DNA of 64,000 nucleotides from Branchiostoma floridae. Taxonomy: Eukaryota; Chordata; Leptocardii; Amphioxiformes; Branchiostomatidae. A program made the position numbers and the translations under genes. The notes under the pieces are model-generated. The model did not search any database, was not told where the DNA came from, and saw only the letters and a program-made list of their open reading frames with translations. This document shows, one piece after another, positions 24,301 to 34,520 of the stretch (its first letter is position 1; each line of letters begins with the position of its first letter). The DNA is taken from the NCBI RefSeq assembly GCF_000003815.2, contig NC_049986.1, positions 3,366,679-3,430,678 on the forward strand. The letters run 5' to 3'.

Positions 24301-24706
24301 ACCAAGGGGGGAGTCACTTCCATCTGTAACACTGCCTAACACATACTGGCCTTGGCACATACCGGGGGATGGAAATGGTATGAGACCAAGGGGGGAGTCA
24401 CTTCCATCCGTAACACTGCCTAACACCTACTGGCCATGGGACATACCAGGTGATGGAAACGGTATGAGACCAAGGGGGGAGTCACTTCCATCTGTAACAC
24501 TGCCTAACACCTACTGGCCATGGGACATACCGGGTGATGGATACGGTATGAGACCAAGGGGGTTGTCACTTCCATCCGTAACACTGCCTAACACCTACTG
24601 GCCATGGGACATACCGGGTGATGGAAATGGCATGAGACCAAGGGGGGAAGTCACTTCCATCCGTAACACTGCTGGCCATGGCACATACCGGGGCGGGAAC
24701 CCGTAA
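21392..24706 (+). CDS. LRR type I transmembrane receptor with TYxEIPDD tail and C-terminal 28-residue repeats
   Basis: 1104 residues in one exon. A signal peptide (LLFLLLWVAACAENG, about 19-33) is followed by a cysteine-containing N-cap, then five to six leucine-rich repeats (~95-265; e.g. LLVLILSNNNIKQIDPRSF). A Thr/Ser/His-rich stalk (~463-520) precedes a membrane helix ISVVVSAVVSVVVASLVVLAW (~521-545, basic KLRSAR after it). The cytoplasmic tail has four TYSEIPDD/TYWEIPDD motifs (~610, 631, 677, 719), with Y-x-E-I as possible SH2 ligands, and two RPLPSLP segments fitting class I SH3 ligands. Nine 28-residue repeats (TLPNTYWPWDIPGDG-type) fill residues ~835-1090. Likely a cell-surface recognition and signalling receptor; the ligand is unknown. 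Met8 is an alternative start. CAG|GTAAGT at 21371 just upstream may be a 5' untranslated exon donor. Confidence 0.85.
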   Translation: MLRYTAGMCVSGGAKENTALLFLLLWVAACAENGLNDTQCETAGWRECLPITGGSKALSVTTYGTRTCVFCSVVHGVVTSGSPFPLIAKVNDVAIRGYPFHVLSVLKLAQLEHAEFHKSLALIDADITEVDNNTFAGFSSLFKLSLDSNRLSRVKQAWFTGLEKLLVLILSNNNIKQIDPRSFVHLKNLGGLDLENNLLRVVDPSWLFGPEVRMTLNLRSNAINSVSPVSFHHLRLSRLDLRGNDLSCLDEEVLVGQPTLLYLRISSGVLSSVHDAKPHSMKWSLNRLARVFRQSVTMIVEVPKFIFCVKQNSHELSFGWMVDTSDNGPGRIKVEGVNPGISCGELDRSLNTISIQAPVVVMATGGSLDGNMVPNRLEQCRQVLEYGDGIKVGLMGNIIFQLVSMATGNTTVEDIAMSFVQTQSTNTEYTTHTNAILDDMKNITCILITKDEHTELFFTIHPAQHQTHTTVTTYRTTTDHSSSLTHKSGHTERDYTSPKHRHTSTRQVSTTHEPEVPPATDHILISVVVSAVVSVVVASLVVLAWKLRSARLNAEDGSASDDAHIWIIPPGVAFPGLLRSASLPALSGNTASDDTASCRSLPAVLDTIDPTYSEIPDDIATAHRPLPSLPHTYWEIPDDVISGVVRSVSLPACTLGKTPDDAASCKSLPAVLQSVEPTYSEIPDDIAAAQRPLPSLPSRPEPDQEAATQRHMPAPPHTYSEIPDDEDSGPIPFYADAAEFSLHVVTNRRQNRRAFRDNTIAASSRHRSGRSIAAYGSAEVTRTQVNNFYRNAPEAQSIRTRRTALVSQATSHGLRTYVNATDAILSSGQNVTEAHIAFLTFPDAYLPWEISGNGTRITPRRASLPLVTLPNTYWPWDIPGDGNGMRPRGESLPSVTLPNTYWPWVIPGEGTYNTTRRSSLPHVTLPNTYLPWHIPGDGNGMRPRGESLPSVTLPNTYWPWDIPGDGNGMRPRGESLPSVTLPNTYWPWHIPGDGNGMRPRGESLPSVTLPNTYWPWDIPGDGNGMRPRGESLPSVTLPNTYWPWDIPGDGYGMRPRGLSLPSVTLPNTYWPWDIPGDGNGMRPRGEVTSIRNTAGHGTYRGGNP

Positions 24707-24715
24707 CACAACACG
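23920..24715 (+). repeat. 84-bp coding minisatellite in the LRR receptor tail
   Basis: Nine tandem 84-bp units, hence in-frame 28-residue repeats. The first four are diverged (YLPWEI, YWPWDI, YWPWVI, YLPWHI); the last five are nearly identical, indicating recent expansion at the 3' side. After the ninth, one extra base (GGGGGGAAGTCAC versus GGGGGGAGTCAC near 24645) shifts the frame to a stop at 24704. A further degenerate unit follows at 24707-24790. Confidence 0.9.
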
Positions 24716-24789
24716 GCGCTCGTCCCTTCCCCCTGTCATACTGCCTAACACAAACTGACCTTGGGATATACCGAGGTAGGGAGCACTTC

Positions 24790-26060
24790 TTAACATGTAG
24801 CTCATCAGGGTGTAGATCCCTGTTCACACTGATGCATACCTACTGGTCATTAGAGAATGGGGTACCTGTACTACACCATAGAATTCGAGCGCCCACCAAC
24901 TATCCTTAAACTAGAATCTGTAGCCGTTTACAACATATTCAATGTTCAGAAATTACATTTCAATGTTCAATAATTACAGTTTCCTACACATCTAGTGCTT
25001 TATTCCAAAACGCAAAATCTTTACCACAAACCTTTTACATCAAAAGTCTCCCATCTCGAAATTTAATTTTTTGGAAGTTGCAAAAGTCGCAGACGTCTTT
25101 TACCATACCAATCTGAGCAGGACTTGGCTCTCGCTTCATAAAAAGATTACTTAAAATCATCAAAGAAAATCATTTTTGCCCTTTTCACATCTTATTTCTA
25201 ACCGATACATTTTTTCCTAACACATTTTACCAGCAACAACCTTCGACGCCTTGCAACGTTAATTCTCACATAACCAATTAGCTACAACGTTGTTTCAAGA
25301 ATTCTCTCCTCTTGCACTGGAAAATCTGGCTGCAGTCTGTGTAGCAATTTGATAAGGCTATGCTGGTTGGGTGCCTGTCGGGACGTAAAACTAAAATTCT
25401 ACTTAACAAAACAGTTACTCATTACCTACGACATGGGTAGATTTTGAAAAAGAATTAGACGTTTCAGGTAGCATCCACTACCGTAACACAACACGACGTA
25501 CAGTCAGCGACACTGGGTAAAATCTGTTGATCAGTAGGTTCGAAAGTAATGGGGTTCTATCCGAAACGTATGTACGTTACCAAAATCCGATGCTAGTAGT
25601 AACCGTTGCTTGTCAATGAGTCACTGTTATCCAGTGTGTCTTAATACCTGGATATCTTTTTATTGACAAATTTATGTCCCTGGACTACCATTCAATCTTA
25701 CCTGCGGCCATGTTGGTGGCCATTTTGTTAACAGGAGCCTGCTGCATACGGTTGCCTTCAAATATCTAAATAGACGCAGAGCACCGTCCGGTTTTAAGTC
25801 AACTAATTTAATTTTGATCTCTAACGTTAGTTCAACTTTATCCGGGGGCTAACATTTATCCGTTGCATTACAAAAACAGAGTTCATGGTATTTAGTGATG
25901 GCAAGTCGAAGAACCGTTGTTTCAAACTGCAATATTTTGAAATTATTTTTGGCCAACTTATTTTCCCCTCTAAAATCTGAACATGTTGTATGTCTTAACT
26001 TATCACTGAAGGATAAACAAAACTGCCACTAATATCTTGGTTATCTCTTAGAAACTGATG
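24790..26060. other. No gene recognised
   Basis: AT-rich intergenic sequence after the LRR gene. No long frame, no clear polyadenylation cluster and no repeat structure seen. Confidence 0.5.
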
Positions 26061-26094
26061 ATGATAAAAAAGGAAATTGCCAGAGAATCAAAGA

Positions 26095-26752
26095 AAAAAA
26101 CTCACATTTTTTAGTTTAGCAATTATAGCCGACTGAAGTGAGGTATAACATGAAAGGAGTTAGTTTCTTAATGAAGAAATTCTCATCATACTACTGGAGA
26201 TGAAAGAAATAGTATTCTAAAGAATAGAAGGGCGTTGCCTCAGATGTAAAATTTGAGTCTTCACCATGCAGGAGTTAGGTTGTTTTTTTGTGACTATTCT
26301 AGGAGAAGTATTTTATATTTCTACAACGTAAGCAATAAAATGTAAAAAGTAGACATTATATGTGCTTTTGTCCAAAGGGGTTGATCCAGTAATCAATATC
26401 TGTATGCTAGAAATGGAGGGGGGACTGGAGTAGATTTGTATTTCATGTAATTTGAGTTTTAGAATATTGATTTGACCCATTGTTGTTATTATCTGTATAT
26501 CAGTATATTACCCCAAGTAGAAACTGCAATAAATCACATATTTTTGTTATTTATTAGAAAGCACTAAAGTTACAAGACATGGTGGATTTTTTTAGTGTTG
26601 AAATCGAGTTAAATTTGACAGAAAATTAACCAAAAAGCTAACATTATTTAGCTTAGAAATTATGGCCGACTGGAGTGAGGTATGTTAACATGAAAGGAGT
26701 TAGTTTCTGAATGAAGAAATTCTCAACATACTACTGGAAATGAAAAAAAATG
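26095..26752. repeat. ~535 bp tandem duplication, interrupted by foldback element
   Basis: Sequence from ~26120 (ATAGCCGACTGAAGTGAGG) recurs from ~26652 (ATGGCCGACTGGAGTGAGG). The second unit is interrupted at 26753 and resumes at 31185; GGGGTTGATCC at 26376 recurs at 31347, which is the expected offset once the 4.4 kb insert is removed. Confidence 0.8.
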
Positions 26753-29700
26753 CGCATGGTCTTTTTAGCGAATGCCCACAAACGCCCACTCTAGAGAAGT
26801 CCGCGCTGCACGAATCTCATTTTTTTTGCTTGGAATATGTCCACGTTGTGCTCCCATGTATTAATCCTGAGTTTCAAGTCAATCCATTGACCCGAAGTGA
26901 CATAAATCAAAGTTTTCGATTCTCGATGGTCTTTTTAGCGAACGCCCAGCAAAATGTCTTTTTAGCGAATGTCCACTATATCCACAAAAATATCGGCCGT
27001 CGCGCAACGGCACCTAAACCTACCGCCACAAACATGTTCAAGATGGTGTCCCATTGATGTGTACGGAGTTTCCGTGCTTTACAAGCATTTTAAGTCCCTG
27101 TTTTTGGTCAAAATGTACGGCGACGATACTACCATACTTTAAATATAGCAATTCAAAATGGCGGGCACTAGTCATGTGACCTCCTTGCGGGACTGTTCTA
27201 TAAGTATCGCGGGAGGGACTGTTGTAGCATAGCTTCTCATACAACCATTTTAGAGTGAATTCTGAACAAGATTTTCTTTTCATAGTGCTATCATCTGACT
27301 GATATTTACAATGTGGTCATTTTTTCTGTGCTATTATTACCCAGGTTTGAGGAACTTAGTGCAAATTTGGATATTGATTCACCTCAGTGCCCAATTAATG
27401 TACAAAAGGCTCAGACACATTAGTGTTATAAACCTGAATAGGGGCAGGTAACCAATACTAGAAAAACATAGCTATTTATTATTAACAATACTATTTACAT
27501 TATAATAATAACTCTTCACCAAACTGGACTTTTCTTATCTTTATTTATCACAGAAACATTGTTACAATGAGGATTTGATTAGATGAGTATCTGTTACAGT
27601 GTGTACAAACTTATTTCAAATACAAAAATGTATTTCGTTTCACTTCCTAAATATTTTTAAAGTATTGGAAGAAGTTGACACATAAACAATATTAATTGCA
27701 TTATTTATGTGCAGTAAAATGTGACCACATGCTATCAATAGCCTAATAAAATGTTGGAACATGGCACAAGCGGGCTCCCCTTCTGAGTACAGAAAGGAAA
27801 TGTTTTATAACATTTAGTTATGACGTAGAAAATTTCAATTGTAAAATGTACCTTTATTAACATTTACAAACAAATTGTTTTTTCTCTTCTTAATAAATGA
27901 CAACAATACAGGTAAGTAAGGTGTGTTTCCTTTTATAACAGGCCAGGTAAGACGCCGTACAGGTAATTAAGGTGTGTTTCTTTTTATAGCAGACCAGGTA
28001 AGACACCGTACAGGTGAGTAAGGTGTGTTTCCTTGACTACAGACTAGGTAAGACACCGTACAGGTGAGCAACGTGTATTTCCTTTCATTACAGACCAGGT
28101 AAGACACCGTACAGGTGAGTAACGTGTATTTCCTTTGATTACAGACCAGGTAAGACACCGTACAGGTGAGTAAGGTGTGTTTCCTTGACTACAGACTAGG
28201 TAAGACACCGTACAGGTGAGTAACGTGTATTTCCTTTGATTACAGACCAGGTAAGACACCGCGCAGATGAGTAAGGCGTCTTTCCTTTGCCTGTAGACCA
28301 GATAGGGCATTATACAGGTAAGTAAGTTGCTTTACTCACCTGTTTAATACCTATCTGGTCTATAGGCAAAGGAAAGTTGCTTTACTCACCTGTATAATAC
28401 CCTGTCTGGTCTATAGGCAAAGTAAAGACATCTTACTTACCAGTATAATGGCCTATCTGGTCTATAGGCAAAGGAAAGACACCTTACTCACCTGTTCAAT
28501 GGCCTATCTGGTCTATAGGCAAAGGAAAGACACCTTATCCACCTGTATAATTGCCTATCTGGTATATAGACAAGGGAAAGACACCTTACTTACCTGTATA
28601 AAGCCCCATCTGGTATATAGGCGAAGGAAATACACCTAACTTACCTGTATAATACCCTATCTGGTCTACAGGCAAAGGAAAGTTGCTTTACTCACCTGCA
28701 TAATTCCCTATCTGGTCTATAGGCAAAGGAAAGACGCCTTACTCACCTGTATAATGGCCTATATGGTATATAGGCAAAGGAAAGACGCCTTACTCACCTG
28801 TGTAATACCCTATCTGGTCTATAGACAAAGGAAACACACCTTACTCACCTGTGCGGTGTCTTACCTGGTCTGTAATGAAAGGAAATACACGTTACTCACC
28901 TGTATGGTGTCTTACCTGGTCTGTAATCAAAGGAAATACACGTTACTCACATGCACGGTGTCATACCTGGTCTGTTATAAAAAGAAACACACCTTACTTA
29001 CCTGTATGGTGTCTTACCTGGCCTGTTATCAAAGGAAATACACGTTACTCACCTGTATGGTGTCTTACCTGGTCTGTAATCAGAGGAAATACACGTTACT
29101 CACCTGTACGGTGTCTTACCTAGTCTGTAGTCAAGGAAACACACCTTACTCACCTGTACGGTGTCTTACCTGGTCTGTAATGAAAGGAAATACACGTTAC
29201 TCACCTGTACGGTGTCTTACCTGGTCTGTGAACAAAGGAAATACACGTTACTCACCTGTATGGTGTCTTACCTGGTCTGTAATCAAAGGAAATACACGTT
29301 ACTCACCTGTACGGTGTCTTACCTGGTCTGTTATAAAAGGAAACACACCTTACTTACCTGTACGGTGTCTTACCTAGTCTGTAGTCAAGGAAACACACCT
29401 TACTCACCTGTACGGTGTCTTACCTGGTCTGCTATAAAAGGAAACACACGTTACTCACCTGTACGGTGTCTTACCTGGTCTGTAATGAAAGGAAATACAC
29501 GTTGCTCACCTGTAAGGTGTCTTACCTAGTCTGTAGTCAAGGAAACACACCTTACTTACCTGTACGGTGTCTTACCTGGTCTGTAATGAAAGGAAATACA
29601 CGTTACTTACCTGTACGGTGTCTTACCTAGTCTGTTATAAAAGGAAACACACCTTACTCACCTGTACGGTGTCTTACCTAGTCTGTAGTCAAGGAAACAC

Positions 29701-31175
29701 ACATTACTCACCTGTACGGTGTCTTACCTGGTCTGTAATCAAAGGAAATACACGTTACTCACCTGTACGGTGTCTTACATAGTCTGTAGTCAAGGAAACA
29801 CACCTTACTCACCTGTACGGTGTCTTACCTGGTCTGTAATCAAAGGAAATACACGTTACTCACCTGTACGGTGTCTTACCTAGTCTGTAGTCAAGGAAAC
29901 ACACCTTACTCACCTTCACGGTGTCTTACCTGGCCTGCTATAAAAGGAAACATACCTTACTCACCTATACGGCGTCTTACCTGGCCTGTTATAAAAGGAA
30001 ACACACCTTACTTACCTGTATTGTTGTCATTTATTAAGAAGAGAAAAAAACAATTTGTTTGTAAATGTTAATAAAGGTACATTTTACAATTGAAATTTTC
30101 TACGTCATAACTAAATGTTATAAAACATTTCCTTTCTGTACTCAGAAGAGGAGCCCGCTTGTGCCATGTTCCAACATTTTATTAGGCTATTGATAGCATG
30201 TGGTCACATTTTACTGCACATAAATAATGCAATTAATATTGTTTATGTGTCAACTTCTTCCAATACTTTAAAAATATTTAGGAAGTGAAACGAAATACAT
30301 TTTTGTATTTGAAATAAGTTTGTACACACTGTAACAGATACTCATCTAATCAAATCCTCATTGTAACAATGTTTCTGCGATAAATAAAGATAAGAAAAGT
30401 CCAGTTTGGTGAAGAGTTATTATTATAATGTAAATAGTATTGTTAATAATAAATAGCTATGTTTTTCTAGTATTGGTTACCTGCCCCTATTCAGGTTTAT
30501 AACACTAATGTGTCTGAGCCTTTTGTACATTAATTGGGCACTGAGGTGAATCAATATCCAAATTTGCACTAAGTTCCTCAAACCTGGGTAATAATAGCAC
30601 AGAAAAAATGACCACATTGTAAATATCAGTCAGATGATAGCACTATGAAAAGAAAATCTTGTTCAGAATTCACTCTAAAATGGTTGTATGAGAAGCTATG
30701 CTACAACAGTCCCTCCCGCGATACTTATAGAACAGTCCCGCAAGGAGGTCACATGACTAGTGCCCGCCATTTTGAATTGCTATAGTTAAAGTATGGTAGT
30801 ATCGTCGCCGTACATTTTGACCAAAAACAGGGACTTAAAATGCTTGTAAAGCATGGAAACTCCGTACACAGCAATGGGACACCATCTTGAACATGTTTGT
30901 GGCGGTAGGTTTAGGTGTCGTTGCGCGACGGCCGATATTTTTGTGGATATAGTGGGCATTCGCTAAAAAGATATTTTGCTGGGCGTTCGCTAAAAAGACC
31001 ATCGAGAATCGAAAACTTTGATTTATGTCACTTCTGGTCAATGGATTGACTTGAAACTCAGGATTAATACATGGGAGCACAACGTGGACATATTCCAAGC
31101 AAAAAAAATGAGATTCGTGCAGCGCGGACTTCTCTAGAGTGGGCGTTTGTGGGCATTCGCTAAAAAGACCCTCCC
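26753..31175. mobile_element. Foldback (long-TIR) element, 4.4 kb, 9-bp target duplication
   Basis: The left arm 26753-27900 is the reverse complement of 30040-31175 with few differences; outer ends share GGTCTTTTTAGCGAATG. AAAAAAATG is duplicated at 26744-26752 and 31176-31184. Between the arms is a 51-bp minisatellite that reverses orientation at ~28330, so the element is one large palindrome with an expanded right side. There is no transposase; frames of 60-207 residues in the core are repeat artefacts. Long inverted arms around tandem repeats with a 9-bp duplication fit Foldback elements linked to the MULE group (established knowledge); mobilisation in trans is inferred. Confidence 0.88.
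27900..30040. repeat. 51-bp minisatellite core with orientation switch near 28330
   Basis: About eight units on one strand (27900-28330) and ~33 on the other (28340-30040). The 51-bp unit (some 50-bp variants) reads, on the minus strand for the right block, CAG|GTGAGTAACGTG, then TTTCCTTTGATTACAG, then ACCAG|GTAAGACACCG. Each unit thus contains two donor-like and one acceptor-like sequence. A unit length divisible by three explains the long spurious frames. Confidence 0.9.
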
Positions 31176-31184
31176 AAAAAAATG

Positions 31185-31500
31185 GTAATCCAAAGAAAGG
31201 AAGGTGTTGGCCTGAGGTAAAGCATTTTAGTCTTTTGTATTCTTGAGGTGAGATTATTCGTGTAAGAACTATTTCAGAAAGCCTATCTTATGTTTCTACA
31301 ACAGTTACTTTAAGCAACTAGAACGTTACATGTGTATTGCTCCATAGGGGTTGATCCCGTTATCAATATATGTATGTTGGATTTAGAGTAGATTTATATT
31401 ACAAGAGTTAAGAGTTCTACTGTATTGATTTGACCCATTGTTATTCTTATTAGTATCAGTATATAATCATAACTAGAAACTGCAATCAAATGGTAGAAAA
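31185..31500. repeat. Remainder of the ~535 bp duplicated unit
   Basis: Resumes the tandem unit interrupted at 26752 and matches 26205-26530, including TTGATTTGACCCATTGTT. Confidence 0.75.
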
Positions 31501-31989
31501 AAGGTTTAAAAATGGTAGAAAAAGGTGTGGTTGTACACATTACTTGTGCTGGCGGCCTGATTAGATTCCATTGTCTGGAGATGTTAGTGTGTAGAAATTG
31601 TAGATTGGCACGTAACTGTGGCAACCAGTTCAATGGGGGACTAAGCTTAAGGTTTATCATATTCGTTTAAGAATTCTAGGGAATAATCTTTATATCAGGC
31701 ACTTTGCGACAATGAGCCAATGAGCTGTTACTGTCATGCCTCAAAATATCGGAGCACACTTAAGATAAATGACTTCATGGAGAGTGAAAAACGCACGAAC
31801 TTCTGTTGAGATGAAATTTGCAACCCAACTTTCGTCAAACCCAGAACTCCCGATAACCAACGGCTGAACCTTATCAAGTGACGTGCTGTGATCTAATGAG
31901 TAACAATTTCGCCTATGGAAAATCATGTCGGGAACCGAACCCGTCAGGCCCAGGCTGGATAACAGTCAATCCATAGATATACCGACGCA

Positions 31990-32621
31990 AATACCAGTCG
32001 GAACTCACAACTCAGCTTTGACGAAAATTACCATTTCCAGTACAGTGGATCCGTAGATATTCGTACAGATCACATTGTAAGTGATCGTCACTCAATGACA
32101 TGTTTGTATACCACCTTGCGACTAGGAGCGACACTGCTGCAAGAATTGGTAGAAATCAAGCTCTTCAACCATCGTTAATCATGGTGCAGTTTCTCACGAG
32201 AAATCGTGGCAATGTCACAGTTTTTACTGGACACGCATGGTGGAGTAACCATAATTATGTTCTTCTATGGGAACCAAAACATGGACGTGCAAACGTAGGA
32301 AGACCATGTAACACGTATCAGCTTTGAGAAGACACTTGCTGCTCAGTAGAAGATCTACCGGAGGCTATAAAGGATAGAGATGGATGGAGTTTGAGAGAGA
32401 GACATGTTTATCCGTGCTACCAGCACGACTGGATGATGCTACTACGACATCAGTTTGCTTACGTCGTGAATACTTCATTGAACTTCTACAGTTATCATCT
32501 AACAGAAGATGTTAACAGTGACTGTCTAAAATCTGCGCGAAGACTGCAACAGGAAGAAACGAACGTTCATCAAGACAAGGCAAAGAACTTACTTTGTTTG
32601 CAAAGAGATTTATACTTATGA
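31990..32621 (+). pseudogene. LINE ORF2 C-terminal remnant
   Basis: Frame 32100-32621 contains VLLWEPKHGRANVGRPCNTY, one TGA at 32325, then EDTCCSVEDLPEAIKDRDGW in the same frame. The W-x-P-x-HG...GRP...D...L...A..DR..W signature is typical of the C-terminus of LINE polyproteins. The internal stop and lack of an RT domain make it a dead fragment. Confidence 0.65.
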
Positions 32622-32815
32622 TACCGAGGTTCAGGCATGTCACAGTTCATGGTAATTTCTAGGAGATTTTATCTTGTTATTGTCCTTTTGGTTTGCTTAT
32701 TAAAAATATGACACAACAAAACTACAATACAGTACCCCTATTGAACTGGTGCATCTGGCATGTGTATTGAATGAAGTGGTTGTAGAACTCTTTGTAGGCT
32801 GTCCAAGTACCTTTA

Positions 32816-32818
<3 letters not shown>

Positions 32819-32871
<53 letters not shown>
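32819..32871. repeat. (TA)n microsatellite
   Basis: About 26 uninterrupted TA dinucleotides; a shorter run lies at 32933-32945. Confidence 0.95.
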
Positions 32872-33809
32872 CGTTGTAATGATGTTAACTTTTCTTCTGT
32901 TTGGACCTTTTCCAAATTTTTCATATTCATTGATATATATATATACATTTACCTTTTCAATATATATGCTATACATTGCATTAAGAACAACATGACAATT
33001 ATAACTATTGTATAATTTCTTTGTTTCACATTGGAGATATTATCCACTTGTACGACATATCTCGTGTAAATAAAATATTTGTCATAGTTTTACTTACTTA
33101 ATACTCACTACTTAATACCCAATACTTAATACAGCAGTATTATCTCATGTTTTTTTCTATAGTAGACGTTACCATTTTTTATATAGTTTTAACAATATTT
33201 TTTTACGTTGTACATTCTACCGAGTTGACTGATTCAATGCTTGTTGTAAAGTAGCATACACTTGTGCAATTCTAGTAATGTCAACTACCGTCACATGATT
33301 ATGAACTTTCAACGCCATGTGAGACAGTGTCATCTGGAAAGAGAGAGCGGACTTGGTCCGGGCAAATATGCCTGTGATGATGATGATGATTCATGTGAAA
33401 ATAGATTGGATACATGTATTCATATACTTTTGAAAACGACCAACAATAAAGAATCAATGGATATATTGCAATGCTTTTTTTTTCTGTAAGTTCATTCTTT
33501 TATAAAACTTTCTCAACCGCTAAGCTAAGGAAATCAGTTCAATTCAAGTCAAATCTACCAAATTCAAATAGATATTAATTAGATTGCGTTCGCAAAACTA
33601 TAATGTGGCGTACACACTCAATTTGCCCATCCAGTCGTAGAGAGGTTAGCAGACAGCACACGTCTTTCAGAAATAAATATGACTGACATCACGAAATGCT
33701 ATCTTATGTAGGGGTTCATCTCTCAAGGAATCTTTGAACACCAGCAGACAAATGCACACCCTGGTAAAGTAAAACTGACAAAAATGAAAATTACTAACGT
33801 TATGTAAAC

Positions 33810-33885
33810 TAGAAAGGCCGACATTTGCTTGAGAGCAAATACAGCATATTTCAGCCATCTCCCTCATGCAACAATAGGCCTTGAG
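33810..33885. repeat. Dispersed repeat copy 1
   Basis: GAGCAAATACAGCATATTTC with AGGCCGACATTTGCTTG before and CAGCCATCT after. It is ~90% matched at 47178-47252 inside the UGT intron. Family unknown. Confidence 0.6.
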
Positions 33886-33984
33886 GTCGTTGGCCATTGG
33901 AAAATGACCCAAAAAATTCCCAAATATATCATTTTAAAGTGTTCCATGCCAAAAATTATACATAAGTCATTTGGATAAATATCT

Positions 33985-34520
33985 AGAGCACCCCTTTACC
34001 AAATTTCGGGTCATTTGGTTGTAAAACGAGGGAACAGTAGCCAAAAATATCCAATTTTTGTCCAAAAATGGCCATAAAATCGCAATATTTAGCATTACAT
34101 TGTACTGTATGGAAAAACAGTTTACTGTTATTGAATTCATGTGCACATAATTGAGGGGCACTTTTATACCAAATTTCAGGTCATTCGGTTGTAAAACGAG
34201 GGTACAGGAGGCAAAAATGTGCTTTTTTTGTCAAAAAATGGCCAAAAATCGCAAAATTAAGCATTTTGTTGTAACGTATGCCAAAACTGTTATTAAATCT
34301 GGGTGGGCATATGATCATGGCACCTCTGTACCAAATTTCATGTCATTCGGCTGTAATACCAGGGTACAGGAGCCCTAAATATACATAAAAATTGACAAAA
34401 AACTCAATAAAATCATTTTAAAGGCAGATATGAAAAAAATGAAAAAAAAAACACCTGAGGGTATTGGCTTACTCTACCTTTGTGCCAAATTTCAAGTCAA
34501 TCGGTTTAAAAACGGCGGAG
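33985..34520 (+). repeat. ~160 bp degenerate tandem repeat, four units
   Basis: TACCAAATTTCAGGTCATTC followed by GGTTGTAAAACGAGGGTACAGG recurs at about 33997, 34167, 34328 and 34483, with AT-rich spacers containing AAAAATGGCCAAAAATCGCA. Confidence 0.75.

Noticed and set aside
27900-30040. CRISPR-like array
   Set aside because: Units are contiguous variants of one sequence without unique spacers, in an animal genome and inside a foldback element.
28754-30071. Open frames of up to 207 residues repeating SYLVCNQRKYTLLTC-type sequence
   Set aside because: They arise because the minisatellite unit is 51 bp, divisible by three; the same array is open in several frames and on both orientations.
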